A stretch of 64,000 nucleotides of DNA from Calliopum simillimum (lineage: Eukaryota; Arthropoda; Insecta; Diptera; Lauxaniidae). The first letter of the stretch is position 1. Each line of letters opens with the position of its first letter. The notes beneath the pieces are model-generated. The model did not search any database, was not told the DNA's origin, and saw only the letters and a program-made list of their open reading frames with translations. The stretch is from the NCBI GenBank assembly GCA_951812925.1, contig OX638370.1:28759964-28823963 (forward strand), written 5' to 3'. The translations under genes and the position numbers were made by a program. Positions 56,320 to 64,000 of the stretch are shown piece after piece.

Positions 56320-57410
56320 TAAGACGATTTTTGTTTTAGCAACATTTTTTTTAGCAACATATTGTTGACTTTGAGGCGATTTATGTTTTTTCAGCAACAT
56401 TTGTAACAATTTAAATGTTTCAGCTACATTTTTTTGACTCAAAGCGATTTTTGTTATTTTAATGGTTCCAGCAATATTTTGTTAACTTTACAGCGACTTT
56501 TTGCATTTTTAATGTTTCAGCAACGTTTTGTTGATTTAAAGGCGCTTTTTGTAATTTTAAAGTTTTAGCAATATTTTGTTGAATTTTTGGCGATTTTTAT
56601 TCTCTGAACGAATTCGTACCGAATTTTCTGAACGAATTCGTAACGAATTTTCTGAACGAATTCGTACCGAATTTTCTGAACGAATTCGTACCGAACTTTC
56701 TGAACGAATTCGTACCGAATTTTCTGAACGAATTCGTAACAAAATTTCTAAACGAATTCGTAACGAAATTTCTGAACGAATTCGTAACGAAATTTCTGAA
56801 CGAATTCGTAACGAATTTTCTGAACGAATTCGTAACGAATTTTCTGAACGAATTCGTACCAAATTTTCTGAATGAATTCGTACCGAATTTTCTGAACGAA
56901 TTCGTACCGAATTTTCTGAACGAATTCGTACCGAATTTTCTGAACGAATTCGTAACAAAATTTCTAAACGAATTCGTAACGAAATTTCTGAACGAATTCG
57001 TACCGAATTTTCTGAACGAATTCGTAACAAAATTTCTAAACGAATTCGTAACGAAATTTCTGAATGAATTCGTAACGAAATTCTGAACGAATTCGTACCG
57101 AATTTTCTGAACGAATTTGTAACGAATTCGTACCGAATTTTCTGAACGAATTCGTAACGAATTTTGTGAACGAATTCGTACCGAATTTTTTGAACGAATT
57201 CGTACAGAATTTTCTGAACGAATTCGTACCGAATTTTCTGAACGAATTTCTTTGTTCAACATTTTGTTACTTCACAAGTTTGGCTTTGAGGTAATTTTTT
57301 ATTATGTCAATGGTTTCAGCAACATGTTATTGACTTCAAGTTAATTTTTGTCATTTCAATGATTTCAGCAACATTTTGTTGATTTCGAAGCGATTTTGGT
57401 GATTTCAATA
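56320..57410. repeat. Degenerate cagcaacattttgttga array hosting a minisatellite
   Basis: Both sides of the 24-bp array carry an older unit of about 60-65 bp: gcgatttttgt-atttt-aatg-tttcagcaacattttgttgact. About five drifted copies lie on the left (56,320-56,600) and about three on the right (57,255-57,410). The 24-bp array interrupts this older array. Confidence 0.75.
56607..57249. repeat. 24-bp minisatellite with an EcoRI-type palindrome, about 27 units
   Basis: The unit is tctgaacgaattcgtaccga plus attt (24 bp), and gaattc occurs 26 times in about 640 bp. Each unit centres on the 10-bp palindrome acgaattcgt. Variants fall into three types (taccgaatttt, taacgaaattt, taacaaaatttctaaacg). 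The last type occurs three times at spacings of 216 and 72 bp, multiples of 24, which shows higher-order duplication. Because 24 is a multiple of three, both strands stay open: RIRSENSV-type repeats on the minus strand (157 codons), a TNSFRKFG-type frame (221 codons) and SERIRTEF on the plus strand. Nothing points to translation. Confidence 0.92.
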
Positions 57411-60231
57411 CAAGTAAATCCAACCTCATTACGCTGTCTTTTAGATTAAACTGGACGACTTTGCGTTCGAAAAATTGGTATATCTCAAGAAGTAATACAG
57501 AGAATTTATACTAAAAAATTAAACAAAATATAAAGGCGCCAACATTAAAAAATTTGAATTGATTACTTTACTATTATCATTAATTTTAGATAAACAATTT
57601 ATATGTTTAAAAAATTTAGTTAGTTATCTACATTTTATATTATGATCACTTTTTCTCTATATCTAATGTTTTCTGAGATAAATGCAAAAAATACAAAAAA
57701 AAAGAAATGTAATCCCAAACCATGAAAATTAAAAAAATCATTTTTAACAGGAAATCATTAAAAAATTATAAAATTAAAATTAATTATTCAAAAATTAAAG
57801 CGTAAATCTGATGAACAATACGCCATAATTACCCATTAACACCGAAGAGGTCTTATTGACCCGATACCCAATTTTTTTTACATTTTATACATTTTTTTCA
57901 GATTCAGTTGATTGGTCGTCGATAGTTTGTAAACAAATTATTCAATTATGATAAAACTTGATATTTTTGGTTCGTATTGTGTCACTGAACATGATACTAC
58001 CTAAGGAAGCGCTATACCTACCAATCTTACCCACACTTCCGCAAACAATATAAAGTCCAAATAATAAAGAAATAAATTTTACGGTCAAAATATTTTAGGG
58101 TCAATTTTGTTGTATACAAAAGGAGAAAACCTTTCATAAGTTTATAAATTATTTATAAAAATTAATTTTCAGTTTCAGCAACATATAATTTCCGTTGGTT
58201 GGAAAAACAAATGTGCACATCGTGCCTCAGCAATTTATTTGCTACCTTTTTACGTATATCCTTCCATTGAGTGTGTGTTAATGTATTTGTATTAAACACA
58301 ATTTATTGTCTAGCTATAGAAACACCTGGTACAGGAATATTACAGTAGGGGAAAGATTTTTATAAATCTTTTCCGGAGTACAATCAGACTAGTTATTTAT
58401 TTCGGCACTTAAAGTGAAGTGAAAAAAAATTATTCTGCTAACGAAAGTTATTGTTAAACATTAGGAAGAAATCAATGACTGAAAAAAATTAATGTTTTTA
58501 GATTAAATGCTTCGGTGCTTCGGAAAATTAATATACCAAAACGCATAATATAAAAATTATTCAAGTGTTTCCAAGCAGAAAAAATTTGTTGGCACTTATT
58601 TAGCGATAATTTTATTTTTATATTATACATTTTTATCTGTTGTGAGTTTGAAGAATTTGATATTAGATTTTGTGACTTTTTATGCAGCGGCCATTATTTA
58701 AAGTATATTTTATGTAAATGCTAACATTATGCAAACAATTTGGCCAATGGTATATTGGATCTAAGTATTATCGGAGCTAAGCAATCTGAAATTGAAGTTA
58801 CAGTTACAAAAATTCAACATGTCGTATGAGTAACATATAATTAAATTTAAGTGTCAAATTGCTATAAATTAATAAAATGAAATCTTAAATAAAAAACGCA
58901 AATTTCGTGCGCTTAAACTAAATTTCGTGGAGTTAAATGTTGCGTTTACACCATGAAACCATCTTACATGGACTCAAAGGTTTTGCCATAAAATCATTAA
59001 ATGTTACTCATACGCCATGTATTCTAAGATACGTAGTAAATAAAATAAACCAATTTTATTAAAATTTGTTACCATTAAGTAGTTTTGCATTTCTTTAAAA
59101 TTCCATCATAGCAAAAAGTGCATTTTCACCAGAAAAAACTCAACTATGATGGAAAAGGTTAATTTGTTGCAAGTCAGCAGAGTTAAAATGAAAAGAAAAT
59201 ATTTATTGCACTCAACTCTTAGGTCGTATGTGCATTTTTAAGTAATTTTCGTATGAATTAAATTCATTGCTACAGTTATACATTTTTACATAACATTTTT
59301 TCATCCTTTCTCTCTTTCGCTATCATGTTGCATAGGTATGTGTGTGAAAAATGTAAATGGCAAATGTTAAGAGAGAAAAAGAGGAAAACAAATTTTATTG
59401 CACTCAACTTTTGTGTGCATTTTTAATAAATTTAACAGCCATTTTATCTTTTTGAAACGCTACTCATCCAAGGTAGGTAAAAGGCACTTGGCTCAGCCAG
59501 CAATATGCAGCGTCAACATGGTTTTTTGCATCAATATGTAGCAGCTTGTAAAGGAGGAGGAGCAGGGGTTACACCTACCACTTTGCAACATATGTACGAT
59601 GACTATGTTCCCTATGTTGGTAGGCTGAACTTGCGCTGACTACTGTTTTTTGCATGTAATACCCTGGTGTCTACTAAAATATGCCATTGCCAGCAACTCG
59701 TAGCGAATAAATGTAATGAAAAACATAAATAAGGAAAATGAATTTTCTCAGAAATAGCAGTAAGAACTGAATGAATAAGTACATACAAATGTATATTGGG
59801 ATGTACTTACTTAAAATGTAAGTCGAAAATTCCTTCGTCACATTTGAGTGTTGAAGTTCAAAATTGAAAAACATTAAAAATTTGTAAGTGAAAATTTATA
59901 ATTTCATACATCTTTTTCTCTACTGAATAGCTGCTTCATTCATTGCCCTAAAGAAATTTAATGTACATATTTCAAGGGGATTTTGTAGTAAGTAACTTTC
60001 GGTACTTAACTGCATTTCAAAAGTGATCTTTTACCCAAGTGAAAAAGTTTCAACCGCTTTTAAAGCGCGTTTTACTATAGTAAGTAAGCATTTGAATATC
60101 AAATTCTGTTTTGCAAATATTTTTAAAAAAAGACATGAAGAGAAAAAACAATAATTTGTTCGTACACGGGGCACATTTGTCTTTATGAAGATCACTTTAG
60201 AATTTTATCTAAAAAACAAAATAATAAGTAA
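57411..60231. other. Non-coding AT-rich stretch with one MITE
   Basis: Apart from the element at 58,817-59,020 I see no gene. A ttattgcactcaact-t-tg word is duplicated near 59,203 and 59,395. Region 59,470-59,640 has a more balanced composition, but stops occur in the frames I read. Confidence 0.4.
58817..59020. mobile_element. Short TIR element (about 204 bp)
   Basis: acatgtcgtatgagtaacat at the left is mirrored by atgttactcatacgccatgt at the right with one mismatch, extended by an imperfect AT-rich arm. The core repeats aaatttcgtg twice. MITE-like. Confidence 0.7.
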
Positions 60232-60380
60232 TCTATATATTAATACGCAAGACAAAAGTTTGTCCACCTTTTCTAGTATGTTAAAAATGGAGTACGACTT
60301 TGAATTATCCACCACTAGATAGGTATTTGTGTATAGATGAGCACAAAGATAAAATTATTTCAATATGTTTCCACAACTTC
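60232..60380 (+). mobile_element. Non-autonomous Helitron, copy 4 (5' fragment)
   Basis: A|TCTATATATTAATACGCAAG, then cgactttgaattatccacca and aggtatttgtgtatagatga, match the 5' part of copies 1-3. The match fades near 60,380 and no CTAG end is present. Confidence 0.75.
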
Positions 60381-60854
60381 TAGCATGTATGTTATTAATG
60401 GAAAATATTTTATTATGTTAAACTCTGCAAATATCAAGCGAAAAAGTTAAATGAAAAATGTACATATGCTCATATACATTATAAGATCAATTGTAGAGCT
60501 TAAAGCGAAATAATAATTTCCATGCAATCTTTCCAGTTTTAAAGTGACATACTTTATAACGTATGATGACTTTAAAATGCTCTAATTTGCATTGAGCTCC
60601 ATACTTTTGAATTGAACGTTATGAAGATTTTCACAATTTTTTTTGGCTTTGCCTGCTGCTGCCACTGCATTCGTGAGACCTGTTCCTTTTGGAGATATTC
60701 CTCTGAGCAGAATAAGTGCGAATTGTTGGTGACATACCATATATTCAGCAAAAAATGGTCAATTCCCATATCAAGATGGTCTCTTTTCAAAAATCACGAA
60801 TTGTTTAATTTGTTAGGGTTTTGATTATGCTTATTTTACTTCACATAAGACATA

Positions 60855-61080
60855 ACAGGTCATTCAATAAGTCCGTAGGATAAGTAAGAAAAAAACAAAA
60901 TTTTGACAAAACTCGATTTTATTATTCAACATAGTTGCCTTCAAGGGCCCTAGGGCGATACAACGATTATAGCGATTTTCGATCTTTTCGATACCACTTT
61001 TATGTTACAATTTCTCTTTTTCGTCAAAATTCTAGTAACGCGATATATGTGTCATCCTACGGACTTATTGAATGACGTGT
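60855..61080 (-). mobile_element. Mariner-derived MITE (226 bp)
   Basis: TA at 60,853-60,854 and 61,081-61,082 flank TIRs of 27 bp (acaggtcattcaataagtcc and gtaggat) with one mismatch. Between them only the end of a transposase gene remains on the minus strand. It reads roughly YNRCIALEGNYVE and a stop near 60,930, with small shifts just upstream. The TA duplication and this C-terminal word identify an internal-deletion derivative of a mariner-type element. Confidence 0.85.
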
Positions 61081-61082
61081 TA

Positions 61083-61790
61083 TATTGCTTTTTTAGCTAA
61101 AATATGTAAAAGAAACAAATTTTCGAAATTTCACCCCACTGTAAAACTTTGAAACCACGTTTTGGATAAATCTTGTTGTCCCCAGGTCTTAGCAAAATCA
61201 CATAGAAAACATTTTTTTAAACATATTGACCCATTGTATGCTGTTTTTGTGACACTTTTTTTTTTTTTTTTTTTTTTTTTTTCCAAAAAAGGGCTATAAT
61301 GGGTTAAAAGCCAAGTAATGCCTAAAACTTAAAAATAATGCCTTAAAAAATTTTAATTAATATGAAATGTGTGAGGTCTTTATTGATATTGACGATTTTT
61401 TGGCATTCGCGGTGAATTTTCGACTTTTTAGCATTCGGCAGCTATTAGTGAAATTTTATCGCAAATATTTCTGTGGTACATATTGATCCATTATTCCCCC
61501 GTTTAAGAGATAATTTTTGTGCATTTTTGAGAGTTGGTCAAAAATTACCGATTTGTGGGAGATTTAGAGGGTTAAAGTTTTCTACATTCCGACATTCGAC
61601 CACCTCAAGTTGACTTTATAGGGACTACGCAAATAATCTCTTATTAGTATTTATGACTGCATATTTTCTTTTCAAATGCTTGGCGCTGCTAACTGTAACA
61701 TAAAAAGTTTTAATATCCTTCCTTGGAAGTGCAATAAGATACAAAAAGTTTTAAAATTTTCTTCCTTAGAGTTAAACTATGTAGCAGCTT
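61083..61790. other. Non-coding stretch with a 27-base T run
   Basis: An uninterrupted T run occupies about 61,256-61,282. The rest is AT-rich with no gene or structured repeat that I can support. Confidence 0.5.
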
Positions 61791-61794
61791 AGTC

Positions 61795-62280
61795 GTGGTA
61801 GCGCAGTTTGCCATTAAGGGCTTGGCACCGCCCATTAAGAAACACAAATTTAATAAAAATTGACACATCGTTTTAGTTAATAGAGCATATTTACCATTTA
61901 GGGGCGTGCCACCGCCTATTCTAAGACATAAAGCTTATATTTTATTGTTCCTGATTGTTATCCTAAGACCGAATTCCATAAAAACTGATTTTGCGACTAA
62001 GCCATGAGGTCGTTTTTTTTATTGAAAGGCGTGGCAACGCCCACATGCACACATAATGGTGATATTATCGTTCCTTAGTATCAACCTTACCTTAGCAACA
62101 AATTTCATCAAAACTGATACAGTGGTTTAGCCGTGAGAGCGTTTTTTCCATTTAAGGGCGTAGCACCGCCTACGCAAAAGCACATTTTCATAAAAATCGA
62201 TTCAACAAATTAGCCGTGAGAGCCTATTTCCCATTTAGGGGCGGGGCAGCGCCCACTTTTAAAATAACCATTCCAACAAA
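61795..62280. repeat. 'gccaccgccc' tandem-like tract
   Basis: Five drifted units of about 100-120 bp each carry a cattt-agggcgtgccaccgccta word, acaca, and a ttagccgtgagagcg word. An A run of 17 bases ends the tract near 62,294. It belongs to the dispersed family also seen at 40,330-40,680. Confidence 0.6.
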
Positions 62281-62295
62281 AAAAAAAAAAAAAAT

Positions 62296-63504
62296 GCAAG
62301 ATATTTAATATGATGAGTCTTAAGTATAGAAACAGTCAATTCGCATTATTACATTACTTTTGCCTCACCAAGTGAAATAAAAAATGTATTGATAAAGATA
62401 TTTTAATTCTGCAAATTAAAGTGTTCTCTGCAATAGAAATGCCATTTCGTGTTCAAACTACAGCACTTACTTCTTATTACTTACACTCTAGTAATTCCCA
62501 GTTCGATTATTTGAAATTGAAACGTTTTGCATGAAAAAACTAAAATTAACAAATCTCAACGGAAATTAGCACAAAATTCGTAATGTTTACCTTATTATGC
62601 CAAATGGTAAAACAGAAATGTTTTGCCTTCACATCTTTACACAGCCAATACCACCCAAAATTCAATCAAAAACAGCAAAAAAAACGAATGTTTCCTAAAA
62701 GTCTCCAGAGAGCTAAACTCAAAGTGGGCAATTCCATATGTAATGTAAAAAGTTTATTTGCGTGATTTTTTAGACAGGCAACACAAATGTGGAGCCATCA
62801 TAATTCACGTATAAAAAAATTGTTCTTGTTGGGCATTGTGTGGGGTGTTTCCTTGAATATTGGATTTGAGGATACAGCAGGTTTAAGTTTACTGTACAAG
62901 TGTCAATAACATCAACCATTCTTCATTAATTTGCCCATTCACTGAGAACTTAACAAATTAGTTTCCTTTTCCAAAAGAAATCAATACGACTCACAAATTT
63001 TGCTTCAAATACGCTATAGCGGATTTGTGCGGCAATAAGGAGCCACAAGACCATAAGTAAGTAAGTAGTTGTTTGATAGAAGGAAAGAAGACGTAGTGGA
63101 AGATTACGAAATGTAATTGCAAATTACTCATAGCTATTGAAAACGACAACAATTTTTGGATCTAAAATCAACGAAATACTTGGATATAATGAAATTTTGC
63201 TTTTGTTATTTTTGTTACAATAAAGGTATTAAAAGCTTCTGAATAAAAGCAACTTAAGGTTTTTTTCTATAAAGAAAAGTATTTTAAGTACTTAAAACTG
63301 TATTTCCGGTAGCAGCTAAGCTTTTTATTTGCTATCTTAAGATAAACTTAAGTACTTAACGCATTTTTGAGTTGTGTTTACTCCTTGTACTTAAGTGGCA
63401 TAGTAAAATTCATTCACTTATGAGTAAGTGATTTTCTTATCTGCCATAAAGCATAAATTGTTGCAACTTCTTTTTAGAAAAGATTTAGTTATACAAAGAA
63501 ATCA
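62296..63504. other. Unique-looking non-coding DNA
   Basis: No repeat structure apart from ttaagtacttaa words near 63,290-63,390. No gene. Confidence 0.4.
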
Positions 63505-63510
63505 CAAAAA

Positions 63511-64000
63511 GGGTGTTTTTTTTAGAGGTTTGTTTTTCGAGTAGAGATAAAACTGGCATTTTGTGGTCAAATCTGGCAACTCTAATGTCATTTATGTTCA
63601 GTATGGTTTGCCATTTTATCATGAACAGGTTGACAAAAGAACAACGCTTGCAAATCGTGCAAATTTATTTCGAAAATAATGGTTCAGTTCGCGAAGTTTA
63701 CCGCAAGCTCCGTCCATTTTATGGTCGACATAATCGTCCATCAGAGCAATTAATTCGGTTAACCATGGATCGTTTTCGCACTACGTTTACTCTATGTGAT
63801 AATACGCATCCGCAGAGACGTCGAACAGTGCGCACCGAAGAAACAATTGCCGCTGTAGAGCAAAATGTTGAAGAGGACCCGAATGAATCGATTCGCCACC
63901 GTGCACAGCAATTGGAGCTTTGTCCATCAACTTTATGGAAGATTTTGCGCAAAAATCTTGGCTTGCGACCTTACAAGATCCAGCTTGTGCAAGAATTAAA
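63511..64000 (+). mobile_element. Left part of an IS630-Tc1-mariner type element, cut by the window end
   Basis: The transposase frame starts at 63,621. About 110 bp upstream lies gggtgttttttttagaggtt, a likely left terminal repeat. The right end is outside the window, so the TIR cannot be confirmed. Confidence 0.6.
63621..64000 (+). CDS. Transposase, N-terminal part (DUF4817-type helix-turn-helix), runs off the window
   Basis: ATG at 63,621 opens MNRLTKEQRLQIVQIYFENN and the frame stays open for 126 codons to the last base. Residues about 3-60 match the DUF4817 pattern: an EQR-x-x-I-x-x-Y helix, REVYRKLRPFYGRHNRPS, then I-x-x-x-x-x-RF. This is the first DNA-binding domain of a group of insect transposases in the IS630-Tc1-mariner superfamily. 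Residues about 70-126 hold a second helix-turn-helix (TVRTEETIAAVEQNVEEDPN, then LCPSTLWKILRKNLGLRPYK). The catalytic DDE domain would follow to the right. The lack of any stop or shift suggests the copy is young or possibly intact. A 77-codon minus-strand frame here is its shadow. Confidence 0.85.
   Translation, partial: MNRLTKEQRLQIVQIYFENNGSVREVYRKLRPFYGRHNRPSEQLIRLTMDRFRTTFTLCDNTHPQRRRTVRTEETIAAVEQNVEEDPNESIRHRAQQLELCPSTLWKILRKNLGLRPYKIQLVQEL

Noticed and set aside
56557..57262. 157- and 221-codon repetitive frames on the minus strand
   Set aside because: They arise because a stop-free 24-bp repeat is a multiple of three. The plus strand is open for the same reason.

Overview
This window looks like AT-rich, repeat-laden nuclear DNA from an insect, most likely a higher fly. 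The reasons are short decayed reading frames, consensus splice donors, a fly-style 5' leader, and relics of LOA-like non-LTR, mariner, pogo-like, piggyBac-like and Helitron elements. A tephritid-like fly is my guess; nothing here proves the species. I find no complete host protein-coding gene. The window reads as an intron or intergenic interval.

Layout. 1-7.5 kb: AT-rich DNA with a possible terminal exon at 783, a 123-bp minisatellite (1.3-1.9 kb), tRNA-arm-like segments and a dispersed fly repeat (5.9-6.8 kb). 7.57-9.74 kb: a 2.2-kb foldback element with arms near 985 bp. 12.6-17.7 kb: the best host signal, an initiator-rich promoter with a non-coding first exon (about 14.74-15.22 kb) ending in AAG|GTAAGT. 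It is flanked by two copies of one terminal-inverted-repeat (TIR) family and followed by a decayed mariner transposase on the minus strand. 18-25 kb: a series of palindromic MITE-like elements, one next to a truncated copy of another. 26.3-29.7 kb: a nest in which a pogo-like element sits inside a TA-flanked element that may itself sit inside a hAT-like shell. 30.87-33.62 kb: a TTAA-flanked piggyBac relic split by another TIR element. 35.3-36.9 kb: a decayed LOA-like retrotransposon (minus). 39-41.9 kb: a Helitron, degenerate arrays and a pogo-like transposase tail with a Cys/His cluster. 43.5-44.9 kb: a piggyBac-like shell with a pogo-like insertion. 48.7-51.1 kb: two palindromic elements beside a second decayed LOA-like fragment. 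52.4-56.3 kb: two Helitron copies flank the best-preserved coding sequence, the RT end and RNase H of a 5'-truncated LOA-like element (53.0-54.9 kb). 56.3-57.4 kb: a 24-bp minisatellite open on both strands, set inside an older degenerate array. 58.8-61.1 kb: short MITEs, including a 226-bp mariner derivative. 63.5 kb to the end: the start of an uninterrupted IS630-Tc1-mariner type transposase reading frame that runs off the window.

The mobile-element genes do not act together. They record successive waves of insertion, and nesting gives relative ages. Only the edge transposase (63.6 kb) and the RNase H part of the LOA-like element keep long open frames.
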